A DNA stretch of 43,214 bases from positions 1-43,214 of the IMG/VR virus record IMGVR_UViG_3300036766_001458; one strand, written 5' to 3'. Position numbers and translations under genes: made by a program. Under the pieces are notes generated by a model. It saw nothing but the letters and a program-made list of their open reading frames with translations, was not told the origin of the DNA and did no database searches. The DNA is from a virus. Shown piece after piece: positions 16,188-25,090 of the stretch. The number at the start of each line of letters is the position of its first letter. The first letter of the stretch is position 1.

Positions 16188-16533
16188 TTAATCCTTCAAC
16201 TTGAGTCTTTAAATCAGAACACTCCTTTATTAGGGAGTTAATTTTAACCGAGGCCTCGTTCAAAAGAGACTTGTTTTGTTCGTACATAATTCTAATATGT
16301 TGGTTTTGCATAATGCTTACCAAGAAACAATAAACCTCTAAACTTGAATATCTTTTGGTTGGAGGTTTGACGAAAATAATTATACCATCTCCGTTAACCT
16401 CAAAATGATCTACAAAAAGATCTTCGCCTTTTCTATTTACTTTAACATCATCATACGAACGACAAATATTATCATACATTGTAAATTCGTCATTCGTCAT
16501 TTCAACTTTTTTATGATCTATTATTCTAATCAT
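16174..16533 (-). CDS. Conserved phage protein of unknown function
   Basis: A 119-residue protein beginning MIRIIDHKKVEMTNDEF. A beta-like centre (GEDLFVDHFEVNGDGIIIFV), a hydrophobic helical stretch (EVYCFLVSIMQNQHIRIMY) and a coiled-coil tail follow. I recall this general layout from other large phages, always without a function. It is directly coupled to the zinc-ribbon gene upstream (one-base overlap). Confidence 0.75.
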   Translation of the reverse strand: MIRIIDHKKVEMTNDEFTMYDNICRSYDDVKVNRKGEDLFVDHFEVNGDGIIIFVKPPTKRYSSLEVYCFLVSIMQNQHIRIMYEQNKSLLNEASVKINSLIKECSDLKTQVEGLIGNK

Positions 16534-17231
16534 TATCCGCGCCTAATTGGACCGCCACCTAATACGCTTTGTTGGGCCTTAACTCGTTTGAATCTTTGCA
16601 GTTTCAGTATTTCTTCTGTATTATCAACTTGATTCCCAATAGTTCCGGCCAATGCAGCTAATTCTCCAGGTGTAAGGGGCGCGGCATTAGAATCTACCAA
16701 ATCAGTCCCGGTAAGTAGCGCCCTGCTTCGTTTAGGGCCGCGTTCAACAGGTGGCTCGTCATCATACTCATCTTGGTCATATTGTTCCGGGTCGTCTGCT
16801 TGCTGTTCTTCAACTTCTAAATCAGCAATACTACGAGCCATCTGAGCTATTTTGCTATTTGCGCTTATTTTACTTTCATTTTCTTGAACGCTCTTAAAAG
16901 AGTCTGTTCGCTTCAAAAATTGGTGCATGGGATTTTCTGCTATTTTTATTGGGCGATCTTGTCCGGCACTAATAGCTTTAGGATCTGGTTTGGTATGAAA
17001 TTTATCAACGGGCTGAGCATCACCAATTTTACTGAACCGATAATTAGATAATAGCCAGCCCGCTACGCCCTTAGAATTGTTTGGCATTCTTTCCATAGCA
17101 TCAGCGAGTTCATCCATTAATACCTTGGCGTCATCAGTCATAATTGGGCCGCCACAACCAGCACATTCATTTTTGGCTATAGCATTAACAAACGCCGGAG
17201 GAATATCTGCTTCACATGTCATACAACGCAT
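16533..17231 (-). CDS. Zinc-ribbon phage protein of unknown function
   Basis: A 232-residue protein with an N-terminal zinc ribbon (CMTCEAD at residue 3, CAGCGGP at residue 23), a helix, a long low-complexity charged region with an acidic run (QADDPEQYDQDEYDDE) and a C-terminal Gly/Arg end (LGGGPIRRG). It directly follows the polymerase gene by 18 bases. A regulatory or DNA-binding role is plausible. The family is not recognised. Confidence 0.72.
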   Translation of the reverse strand: MRCMTCEADIPPAFVNAIAKNECAGCGGPIMTDDAKVLMDELADAMERMPNNSKGVAGWLLSNYRFSKIGDAQPVDKFHTKPDPKAISAGQDRPIKIAENPMHQFLKRTDSFKSVQENESKISANSKIAQMARSIADLEVEEQQADDPEQYDQDEYDDEPPVERGPKRSRALLTGTDLVDSNAAPLTPGELAALAGTIGNQVDNTEEILKLQRFKRVKAQQSVLGGGPIRRG

Positions 17232-17249
17232 TTTATCACCTTTAGTCTA

Positions 17250-20200
17250 TTATATATCACCATCTTCTTCCAAATTAGAAAACCCATCTTCTACTAACTC
17301 ATCCTCTAATTCTTGGGCCAATTTTTTCTTATCTATTTTTTTAAGATCTTTTTTAACACTTTTAGCTCTGGCAATTTTTACTTTTTTGCTCTTTAAATCT
17401 TTGGGTAATTCCGGGGCCGCTTTATAACCACCCACTTCACCAATAATAAATTGACAAGAATGTTCGCTTTCTCTGTAGAACGAACCTGCGAAATTAATTG
17501 CTATTCCTGGAGCTACCTTGTTTTTACCAGACGAAAGATTATTAATTACTTCTTGCATAGCATCCCAATCAGACGGAAACGCCACAGCTGATATTTCCAT
17601 ACCATAAGCATCTCGAATCATTAGCTTGGCCATGGTTTTGCCTATAAGCTTGCTTCCTTCTTTTTTTACTTTAAATGAAAAAACACTAGTAATCACACCG
17701 GTAATGTCAGATTCTGGATAGGTATTTCTCATTCTTTTTCGTTTATCAAATGCTTCTTTTTTCTCTTTAGTATTTAGGTCACTAGGATGCGGCCTTGGAA
17801 GTTCTACATATTCATATTTATCTATATATTTTTGAAAAGTAGTGCTTCTAACAAAAAAATATTCATAGCGTTCATTCATTGTTCCAGACATACCTTCGCC
17901 GCAATAAAACTCTTCTAAAGCAAACATCTCTCTAGGTGTCCATTCAGACTCATTTTCTGGCCAGGGATATTTGAACTCTCCTCTTTTTTCAGGATCTTTT
18001 TTCAAATATACCTGTAATTTCTTTCTAAAATCCGCCGCGTAAAAAAACATTAACTTACGCGAAATGCCAAACGAATCTAAAGATCCGCTTGCCGCTAAAG
18101 CTTGAATTGCCCTTGAACCCAATTTTTGGCCATTTATCTTGACTAAGAAATCTTCAAAGCTAGTATACGGACGATTTGCTAGTAATTCAGGAATAGCGTC
18201 ATCGTTCATATATTTAAGAGAATTAAGCCCGGTCATTAATGTTTTGTCATTAATAATCTTATAAGAAATGCTTGACGTATTAATATCTGGAGGGACTATA
18301 TTAATACCAAGTCTCCTAATTTCATCTTTAATTTTAATAATATTTTCTTTAGCTATTTTGGCGCCAGAATTAACTTCCGACATTAAGCTGGCTGTTAAAA
18401 ACTCTAAAGGATAATAAGCTTTAAGATAGGCGGTATGATACCCTAATAAAGAATAGAATATAGCATGGGACCTATTAAATGCATAACCACCGAATTTGGC
18501 AATAATATTATCCCAAATATCGGTAGCATCTTTTTCTGTTAAATTTCTTTTAGTTTGGGCGTCAGAAATAAATTCTTCACGCCATTGCTTTACCTTCTCG
18601 GGATGTTTGCCTTTATCTTTTGTAAGCTTTCGCAATCTATCTGCTGTATTTAAATCCCAGCCTGCAACATCAAGCCCTACCCAAAGAAGACACTCTTCAT
18701 AAATAGGGAATCCGTATGTAGGTTTAAACGCGCGTTCTAGTGACGGATATTCAATTTTTACAGATAATATACCCTCTCTAGTCTTAATAAAATCATCCCT
18801 AATATCTGCTGCGGCCGGTCTTGTTAACGTATTAATAATAGCCAGATCATCAATGCTTTTTGGCTTAATCTTCTTGCATAATTCTATTGTTCCGCCGCTT
18901 GTACCCAATTGAAATACACAAAAGGTATTACCAGCAGTAATCATATCATACACTTTAGGATCGTATTCATCAAAATCAGGAGGGTCTGGTGGAGCAGGTT
19001 TGTTTAATGATTTAATTATTTTATATGTATTAGATATAACGTCTAACGCTTCTACTCCTAATATGTCCATCTTGACGAGACCGTTCTCTTCAGCCCGCTC
19101 TTTCTCATACTCAATTGCCACGTTCCCATCTTTATCTTTACGCAGAGGAATTAATCCAGTAAGAGGACGTTTGCCAATTACAACTCCGGCAGCATGAGTG
19201 GACCAAGCTCTATAACTACCCCCAATAGTGTCTGCAAATTCAGTGAGTTCAGGATATTGCTCCGCCCACGCCGCAAACAAAGGAATATTTTCAATAGCGG
19301 ACTTAACTGTTTTTATGTCTGCCGGAATTGTATCAGCCACATCATTTGCTATTTTTACAGTTTCGGTTCTAGTTGAATCTCCGAAGCCAAATGTTCTAGC
19401 TATATCACGAGCGTATACTTTAGGGGTAATGGTATTAATATTGCTAACATGCGCAACGTAATCTTCTCCATATTTTTTGCTTATATAATTTTGAACCTGT
19501 TTTCTTCCGGATGTCGCAACATCATTATCCAGATCTGGAAAGCTAGATTTTTCTTTGTTGTGGAATCTTGCAAAAATAAGATTATACTTTATAGGATCCG
19601 CAATATGTATTTTTAATAAATATCCTATTAAACTGCCGCCCGCGCTCCCACGCCCAACTCCAAGTCTTATCTTGTTGTTTCTTGCGTACTCCAGAATATC
19701 CGCAACAATTAACATATACGAACTAAATCCGTGAAACTCTAGTACGTCTAACTCTTCTTTTAATCTCGCTCTATATTCAGCCTCTTGCCCTACCGGAACC
19801 ATATCATTGAAGGCTAACTCACAGCGATAACGCATATAAGCGGCGTCTTCTGGCAAACCGTTGCAACTTGGACTTGATTTTAGCCACCCCTTAAAATCAT
19901 CATAGTCCGCTTGATTTCTAACAGGAAACTCTGGCAACTCTTTTCCTGACGGATTTGTGTGTTTAGGGTCAATCCACACAGGATCTTCACATTGATCCGC
20001 AAAATAAATAGTGTTTTCAAATAGGCTGGTAACAAAATCACTATTCCACAAAGACTTTAAAGGTTCAATCTTATTTAGTCTAAGAAAATAATTTGCTACT
20101 TCAATGCCACTCTTAACGTGAAATTCAGAAACATTATAACTCAATCTAGCGCCAGAATTAAATGGCTGGCCAGATCCAATAGCCAACAATGTGTTAAGAG

Positions 20201-20873
20201 CCCTGTTATGTTCCTTTTCTAAATAATGAGCGTCAGTAGTAACAATGCAACGAATATTTAATTTTTGAGCAAGTTTAGACAATTCAATGTTAATATGATT
20301 TTGATCAACCTCCCCAGAATATGCTGAAGATTTTCTTTTCAATGAGTGTGGTTGAAGTTCAATTGCTAAATTATCTCCAAATATATTTTGCAATCTCTTA
20401 ATTTGATCTTCGGCGGAAATAAAATCTCTCTTCATAATCAGTTGAGAAATAATACCGTTACCACCAGAAGTCGTACAAATCAAACCTTCACTATGTTTTT
20501 CTAGCAATTTCCAATCAATTCTTGGAATAGCCTTTTTAAACATAATAATATTGTTATCATAACCCTTTTTGCTTAATAAGAGTAAATTTCTATACCCTAC
20601 AGCATTTTTGGCTAATAAAACAACGTGTCTTAATGAGGCTTCGGTATCTGCTACGTCATTAACAAAATAGAAATCACACCCCGCAATAAGTTTTACCCCG
20701 GTCTTTTTGGACGCTTTAAGGCTATCCCAAATGCCCGCGCAAGAACCCATATCACTAACTACGACCGCCTTCTGACCAAGCTCAGCGGCCCGTTTAAACA
20801 AATCAGCCGGACTAATAAGAGCATTCATTAACGAAAATGAAGTCTTATTATTTAATGATACATAGTCAATCAT
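17250..20873 (-). CDS. dnaE: DNA polymerase III alpha subunit (DnaE-type replicative polymerase)
   Basis: A 1207-residue C-family polymerase, near the ~1160 of E. coli DnaE. The palm Asp residues are in FPDLDNDVA (~residues 443-448), with a third in VKMDILG (~600). GRGSAGGSLIGYLL precedes them, and FNRSHAIFYSLLGYHTAYLKAYYP marks the fingers. The N-terminal PHP domain is degenerate: the usual HxH is replaced by VSLNNKTSF and the usual TDH by SDMGS, though TTDAHYL is kept. Proofreading from this domain is therefore unlikely. A C-terminal OB fold (DITGVITSVFSF) and a Lys-rich tail follow. No epsilon, clamp or tau gene is in the window, so these come from elsewhere or from the host. Confidence 0.96.
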   Translation of the reverse strand: MIDYVSLNNKTSFSLMNALISPADLFKRAAELGQKAVVVSDMGSCAGIWDSLKASKKTGVKLIAGCDFYFVNDVADTEASLRHVVLLAKNAVGYRNLLLLSKKGYDNNIIMFKKAIPRIDWKLLEKHSEGLICTTSGGNGIISQLIMKRDFISAEDQIKRLQNIFGDNLAIELQPHSLKRKSSAYSGEVDQNHINIELSKLAQKLNIRCIVTTDAHYLEKEHNRALNTLLAIGSGQPFNSGARLSYNVSEFHVKSGIEVANYFLRLNKIEPLKSLWNSDFVTSLFENTIYFADQCEDPVWIDPKHTNPSGKELPEFPVRNQADYDDFKGWLKSSPSCNGLPEDAAYMRYRCELAFNDMVPVGQEAEYRARLKEELDVLEFHGFSSYMLIVADILEYARNNKIRLGVGRGSAGGSLIGYLLKIHIADPIKYNLIFARFHNKEKSSFPDLDNDVATSGRKQVQNYISKKYGEDYVAHVSNINTITPKVYARDIARTFGFGDSTRTETVKIANDVADTIPADIKTVKSAIENIPLFAAWAEQYPELTEFADTIGGSYRAWSTHAAGVVIGKRPLTGLIPLRKDKDGNVAIEYEKERAEENGLVKMDILGVEALDVISNTYKIIKSLNKPAPPDPPDFDEYDPKVYDMITAGNTFCVFQLGTSGGTIELCKKIKPKSIDDLAIINTLTRPAAADIRDDFIKTREGILSVKIEYPSLERAFKPTYGFPIYEECLLWVGLDVAGWDLNTADRLRKLTKDKGKHPEKVKQWREEFISDAQTKRNLTEKDATDIWDNIIAKFGGYAFNRSHAIFYSLLGYHTAYLKAYYPLEFLTASLMSEVNSGAKIAKENIIKIKDEIRRLGINIVPPDINTSSISYKIINDKTLMTGLNSLKYMNDDAIPELLANRPYTSFEDFLVKINGQKLGSRAIQALAASGSLDSFGISRKLMFFYAADFRKKLQVYLKKDPEKRGEFKYPWPENESEWTPREMFALEEFYCGEGMSGTMNERYEYFFVRSTTFQKYIDKYEYVELPRPHPSDLNTKEKKEAFDKRKRMRNTYPESDITGVITSVFSFKVKKEGSKLIGKTMAKLMIRDAYGMEISAVAFPSDWDAMQEVINNLSSGKNKVAPGIAINFAGSFYRESEHSCQFIIGEVGGYKAAPELPKDLKSKKVKIARAKSVKKDLKKIDKKKLAQELEDELVEDGFSNLEEDGDI

Positions 20874-21250
20874 TTAGATAGTTCCTGCTTTAATAGTCCG
20901 CTGGTTACAATTTTATTAGCCCAAAATAAATTCTTAGCATTAGATATTTTTTTACCTAATGCATCAGAAATAGACGGATCAGCCTCAGAAGCTATCATAA
21001 ACAAAAATGTAATATACAAATCGTAAGGGTTTGAGTAATTTGAATCTATTTCTCTGCTGGTATAATCGTCTAAACTTTTTACTATTTGTTTTAACGCCGC
21101 CTTACTATTTTTCGCACAAAGTAGCAAGGTTGCAGAAGCATTAGTTGAGTTCAGATATTTTACAACACTATATAGGCTTGAAAACGCACTAGCACTATTT
21201 AAATCTTTGTTTTGCTCTAGCGAATCTAATATTATTGAAACGGCTTTCAT
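20870..21250 (-). CDS. Small helical protein of unknown function
   Basis: This 126-residue, Ser/Ala/Leu-rich helical protein overlaps the polymerase gene by four bases and the upstream gene by four. Motifs such as AFSSLYSVVKYLNSTNAS show no recognisable domain. The tight coupling suggests co-expression with the polymerase. Confidence 0.65.
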   Translation of the reverse strand: MKAVSIILDSLEQNKDLNSASAFSSLYSVVKYLNSTNASATLLLCAKNSKAALKQIVKSLDDYTSREIDSNYSNPYDLYITFLFMIASEADPSISDALGKKISNAKNLFWANKIVTSGLLKQELSK

Positions 21251-21534
21251 AAGTTTTTAAGCACCTCATCAAGCAGCAACTCGAATTTTTTCAAAAGCTC
21301 TTCGCAATTATTACCACTACATCTAACTTGCACTCGCGTACTTCCAAATGAGGCTGTGGCAATAAGACCGCTATTTTGAACATAGAATAACCCAACGTTA
21401 CTAAATTGTTTTGGGATTATATAGCCAGCTTTTTCAAAAGAGTCTAAATGATTCTTTTTAACTGGCTTCTGTGATTCAAAAATGAATGCCTTATTGCCAC
21501 AACACGAACGCACATTTATTTTATTTATCATCAC
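21247..21534 (-). CDS. Small Cys-containing phage protein of unknown function
   Basis: A 95-residue protein with a beta-rich core (GLFYVQNSGLIATASFGSTRVQVRC), Cys residues at 11-12 and near 72-77, and a C-terminal helix (CEELLKKFELLLDEVL). I recall similar short proteins in other large phages but no function. It overlaps both neighbours by four bases. Confidence 0.68.
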   Translation of the reverse strand: MMINKINVRSCCGNKAFIFESQKPVKKNHLDSFEKAGYIIPKQFSNVGLFYVQNSGLIATASFGSTRVQVRCSGNNCEELLKKFELLLDEVLKNL

Positions 21535-22469
21535 GCCACTAATTTACATAATAATAATTTATTTAAATATTTTTTTATTTTTGTACCAACATAAATTCGC
21601 CCGTCAATTTCTAACAAATTAATATTATTTTCTTCGCAATGTTGCCTTAATAAGGTGTCTCTTAATTTTTGCTTTATTAGATTTTCTTTTGCCATTTCTT
21701 GCGTCATATTCCCGAATGGGACCTCAACAAAATGTTGTCTTCCATGATATTCTATATATAAATTTAAATCATGTATATAAAAATCTGGATATAATCTTTT
21801 TTTGCCTATCATCAATTTTGGGTGTCTGATGTAATTTATTTTTGCCTCTGTTAAAAATTCAGCAACTATTTGTTCGTTTTTATATAGGCATGAAGGGCAT
21901 CCTTGACCGCTCAAATGATTATTCGGCTGTTGTAAAAACTCACCATGTAATTTGCAAATAATTATTCCTTTTGTTTTATGATGTTTATAAATAAATTTAG
22001 AGTAATCATATAAAAACAAATGAACTATATTGGCCTTCATAATAAAATCTTCAGTATTTGATTTTAAAGTGCCTCCACATACCGGACACCCGTGCCCGGC
22101 CAGATGATGATCTGGAATTTGTAAAAAATCACCATGAACAACACATGTTATGGTAACTTTTATACCAGAAGTAAAATAATTTGTTTTACTATAAACCCAC
22201 CTGTTATTATGGATAACATTTGACTTATCGATAAACTCTTGTGTGTTTGATGAAATTAATTTTGCTCTAAATAATATTGCGCATTTATTACAGCCCTTGC
22301 CGGACAAATGATCATTTGGCCTTTGAAAGAAAATGCCATGCTCGGGACAAACGAACATGACTTTTTCACTTACCAAATTATAAATCGTTAATTTATAAAA
22401 TTCATCTGAGTTACACGGATGAACTAATTTGGCCTTTTTAATGAATTCACTTGTGGTTAATTTCCGCAC
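21531..22469 (-). CDS. Homing-type endonuclease with three zinc-ribbon repeats (DUF723-like) and a PD-(D/E)xK-like nuclease end
   Basis: A 312-residue protein with a GTG start directly after an in-frame stop. Three repeats of ~65 residues each end in a Cys/His pattern like CPEHGIFFQRPNDHLSGKGC, CVVHGDFLQIPDHHLAGHGC and CKLHGEFLQQPNNHLSGQGC. The C-terminal domain has LYPDFYIHDLNLYIEYHGRQ, an Asp...Glu-x-His pattern of Vsr/PD-(D/E)xK-type nucleases, then NNINLLEIDGR. It is a shorter paralogue of 26074-27192. It overlaps the next gene by four bases. DUF723 is named from memory. Confidence 0.85.
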   Translation of the reverse strand: MRKLTTSEFIKKAKLVHPCNSDEFYKLTIYNLVSEKVMFVCPEHGIFFQRPNDHLSGKGCNKCAILFRAKLISSNTQEFIDKSNVIHNNRWVYSKTNYFTSGIKVTITCVVHGDFLQIPDHHLAGHGCPVCGGTLKSNTEDFIMKANIVHLFLYDYSKFIYKHHKTKGIIICKLHGEFLQQPNNHLSGQGCPSCLYKNEQIVAEFLTEAKINYIRHPKLMIGKKRLYPDFYIHDLNLYIEYHGRQHFVEVPFGNMTQEMAKENLIKQKLRDTLLRQHCEENNINLLEIDGRIYVGTKIKKYLNKLLLCKLVA

Positions 22470-22486
22470 GTATTAATGCTTAGTTA

Positions 22487-22771
22487 TCACCTAATTCCGC
22501 GTTGACGCATTACGAACAAGCAATAATTTACCTTAGCTTTTTCGGTAGCTAACTCATCTTTATACCCTCCGGACAGAGCTTTTAAATCTTCCTTCAGAGC
22601 CGTCAACTTTGCGTCGTTCTCCATATCTAATTCCAGATCAACTATAACACCTGATGCTTTTAATATCTCTTGCTTAAGCTCATCAGTGTTTTTAGTCTCC
22701 ATATTTTCTTTATAGTTTTCTGGTAACTTTTTATCATACTTCTTCGGAAACACAGGCTCATCTTTTGACAT
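22487..22771 (-). CDS. Conserved phage protein of unknown function, coiled coil
   Basis: A 94-residue charged helical protein beginning MSKDEPVFPKKYDKKLPENY. The repeated acidic/basic heptads (LKQEILKASGVIVDLELDME, KLTALKEDLKAL) indicate a short coiled coil, ending RQRGIR. It follows the trigger factor gene by 13 bases. Similar small proteins occur in many phages without a known role. Confidence 0.72.
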   Translation of the reverse strand: MSKDEPVFPKKYDKKLPENYKENMETKNTDELKQEILKASGVIVDLELDMENDAKLTALKEDLKALSGGYKDELATEKAKVNYCLFVMRQRGIR

Positions 22772-22784
22772 TTTTACTTTCTCC

Positions 22785-24014
22785 TTATTCTAGAATCTTA
22801 CTGTTATCCATTGACCACTGAAGCACATATTCATCCTTCAGTTGTGCCAGGATCCCAAAGAGCTGACCGTTTTGCTGCGCCTCGACCACAAATTTATTTG
22901 CGTCCATACCTCTCAAAGTAATCTGGTTCTTTAATACCTCAATTAACTCTGCCTCGGATAAAACAGCGTCAACCTCTGCATCTCTAATAGAGTCAAGTAT
23001 TAAAGATAACTTTACTTGCTTTATTGCGCGGTCTAAATAAACCTGCTTCTCTTCGTCGTTTAATAGACTCCATGTGGCTGCACCTTGCGAATTTTCTGTA
23101 GAAGCAATATGCTGGGCTTCCATATTGACTAGCCACTGAGGAACAACAAAATCATGAGCCTCTAATAGTCGTACAATTATTTGTTGCTTGACCATTTGAT
23201 TTTCTTGATTTCTAACCCTCTCTCCAGCAATAACTGCTAATTTCTGCCTAACTTCCCCAAAATTCTGGAGCCCTACTTTCTGAGCTAATTCATCATTCAT
23301 TGGGCACGGAATACGTTTCATACCCATGTGGATCTTAACGGCAAACTTAACTACTGTTGAAGGTAATAGTGTAAGATCGAATTTGCGGTCCTCTCCTGGC
23401 GACATTCCCAGTAGATTATCATCAAATCCTGGCCACTTATTCTCGCCAATTGTATATAATATGCCCTCTTCTCCAACCTTGTAATTACCCGACTCATTAG
23501 CGCCCGAATAATCCATTGTAACCTGATCCCCACGCTCAACAAACTCACCATCTTTATACGGTGCGACTTCGCCAAAACGCATGCGCAAATCTTGAATAGT
23601 GGCCTCAACTTGAGCGTCTATATCACGGTCAAAATGAGGTTTCGGTATTTCAAAGTCTTTATGTTGCTTAAGTTCAAAGTCAGGCTTTTTAAGAACCGTC
23701 ATTTTGCATGAAAAATTATTACCATCTAGCCTTACATCATTATATTGTGGGTATCCAATTGTTTTAATTTTTGTCTCGAATACAATATCCTCATAAGCCT
23801 GGGTTGTCATCTCATGTTTGACGAATACGTTTATCTTATCTTTACATTTTGACTTGATAGCGTAGTCTGGAGCTTTGCCGGCTCTAAAGCCAGGAATTGC
23901 TATTTTCCTTAGTTTATTAACAGCCTCGTCTCGTTTATTTTTAACAGTATCAATATCTGCCTGGTATTGAACCTCAAGTTTGCAGTATTCTATTTCTTTG
24001 CTTTCGATATTCAT
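22785..24014 (-). CDS. tig: Trigger factor (ribosome-associated chaperone, peptidyl-prolyl isomerase)
   Basis: At 409 residues this is close to bacterial trigger factor (~430). The ribosome-binding signature GFRAGKAP lies at residues 42-49, the same spacing as in E. coli (GFRKGKVP), so docking on L23 at the tunnel exit is expected. A PPIase (FKBP-like) domain follows at ~160-245 (GDQVTMDYSG ... WPGFDDNLLGMSPGED), then the long helical C-terminal arms (VPQWLVNMEAQHIAS). It would assist folding of phage proteins as they leave the ribosome. It sits beside a Cas4-like nuclease and small unknown genes, overlapping the 65-residue gene by four bases. Confidence 0.95.
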   Translation of the reverse strand: MNIESKEIEYCKLEVQYQADIDTVKNKRDEAVNKLRKIAIPGFRAGKAPDYAIKSKCKDKINVFVKHEMTTQAYEDIVFETKIKTIGYPQYNDVRLDGNNFSCKMTVLKKPDFELKQHKDFEIPKPHFDRDIDAQVEATIQDLRMRFGEVAPYKDGEFVERGDQVTMDYSGANESGNYKVGEEGILYTIGENKWPGFDDNLLGMSPGEDRKFDLTLLPSTVVKFAVKIHMGMKRIPCPMNDELAQKVGLQNFGEVRQKLAVIAGERVRNQENQMVKQQIIVRLLEAHDFVVPQWLVNMEAQHIASTENSQGAATWSLLNDEEKQVYLDRAIKQVKLSLILDSIRDAEVDAVLSEAELIEVLKNQITLRGMDANKFVVEAQQNGQLFGILAQLKDEYVLQWSMDNSKILE

Positions 24015-24208
24015 TTTTTTGCCCTTTTTCTTAATTTCTTTAAACGTTCAGAGTATTCATCTATCATATCTTCTGCGTATGAAATCTGTTTTTCTGGTTC
24101 TATTGTGTTATTTTGAATTGCTTTAAGCGCATCTATAAAGCCTTTCCAATAACTAATAGCCTCATAAACAACTTTTAATTCGCGCTCTTCGTCATTCATT
24201 CTGCTCAT
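24011..24208 (-). CDS. Small charged helical protein of unknown function
   Basis: A 65-residue protein, mostly helix, with a very basic end (RLKKLRKRAKK). It overlaps the trigger factor start by four bases (ATGA) and follows the Cas4-like gene stop by one base. The coupling suggests co-expression with trigger factor. No function can be assigned. Confidence 0.62.
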   Translation of the reverse strand: MSRMNDEERELKVVYEAISYWKGFIDALKAIQNNTIEPEKQISYAEDMIDEYSERLKKLRKRAKK

Positions 24209-24209
24209 T

Positions 24210-25052
24210 TTACCAGCCCTTTAGTCCATAGTCAGATTTTTTTTCATTTGAAGTTTTTAGCATTCCGCGTTTTTTTAGGAATGCTTGTCCGGCAGAGCAA
24301 TGTTCCATGAAATCACAGTAGCCACAAAGCGGAGTTGGATTTGGCCTAAAAATTTTCTCCTCATTAATATCGTCTAATTTTTGAATGAATTTATCGGCAA
24401 TAACTTTAGTATCTTCTCTAGTAAATTCTTTTGTTAGATATTCAAAGTCGTGTCTCAATAATATGTATGATGCACGGACCTTGTTAATCGACGGATCTTC
24501 TAACATTAATACAAAAGCATATGTTAATAGCTGAAAGTAGTCTTTTAGATATTTTTTGTTTTTAGTAGTCTTATAATCTGAGACATGAATAATTCCGTCT
24601 TCATCTAATTCGACTCGATCAATAAATCCGTTCAATAATATTTTGCCGCCAATATCTACATAAAATTGTTTTTCCACACCTATCATTTTTGATTTGGGTG
24701 GATTTTTGAAAAGCTTGTTTAAGTAACTATTAACAGTTTCAAATGCTTCTTTTTTTTGCTCCGTAGTAATTTTGTCTTTAAAACTTTCTGACGCCTGTTT
24801 AAAAGCCTCTGTCATCGCTATAGTCAGATCTTGCTCCGACAACTCTAATAATGATTTGTGAAACGTTTCTAATATTTCGTGCAAATAAGAACCGTAGCTT
24901 AAATGTTCCCAATCTTTCTTTGGAAGCTTTTCGATATAAGAGTATTTGTATTTGGCTTTACAATCTTCAAAAGTTTTAACCTTCGACACGCTCAATGAGA
25001 ATAGTTCTTTTGATTCGGGTTTTTTAGGAAGTATTGACGAGATAATATGCAT
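24210..25052 (-). CDS. Cas4/RecB-like PD-(D/E)xK nuclease with iron-sulfur cysteines
   Basis: A 280-residue nuclease of the RecB/AddB/Cas4 group. Residues 20-40 (SVSKVKTFEDCKAKYKYSYI) carry the first cluster Cys31. GSYLHEILETFH has the HE of motif I. NGFIDRVE ... VSDYKTTKN supplies the D...E/DxK catalytic residues. LCGYCDFMEHC gives the three C-terminal Cys, so a 4Fe-4S cluster is expected. It probably processes DNA ends in recombination. No Cas1/Cas2 or CRISPR repeats are near, so a CRISPR role is unlikely. No clear ribosome-binding site precedes the ATG. Confidence 0.88.
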   Translation of the reverse strand: MHIISSILPKKPESKELFSLSVSKVKTFEDCKAKYKYSYIEKLPKKDWEHLSYGSYLHEILETFHKSLLELSEQDLTIAMTEAFKQASESFKDKITTEQKKEAFETVNSYLNKLFKNPPKSKMIGVEKQFYVDIGGKILLNGFIDRVELDEDGIIHVSDYKTTKNKKYLKDYFQLLTYAFVLMLEDPSINKVRASYILLRHDFEYLTKEFTREDTKVIADKFIQKLDDINEEKIFRPNPTPLCGYCDFMEHCSAGQAFLKKRGMLKTSNEKKSDYGLKGW

Positions 25053-25090
25053 AAATTATAAAGAAAGCAATTTTAGCAAGCTCGACGTTC

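Noticed and set aside
24210-25052. CRISPR adaptation locus, because of the Cas4-like nuclease
   Set aside because: There are no direct repeats with spacers and no Cas1 or Cas2 gene anywhere in the window. Phage Cas4/RecB-like exonucleases are common in recombination sets.
25053-25090. Promoter before the Cas4-like gene (TATAAT at about 25057-25062)
   Set aside because: A TATAAT-like hexamer is present, but the only TTGCTA-like -35 box lies 13 bases from it. In such AT-rich DNA this match is expected by chance.
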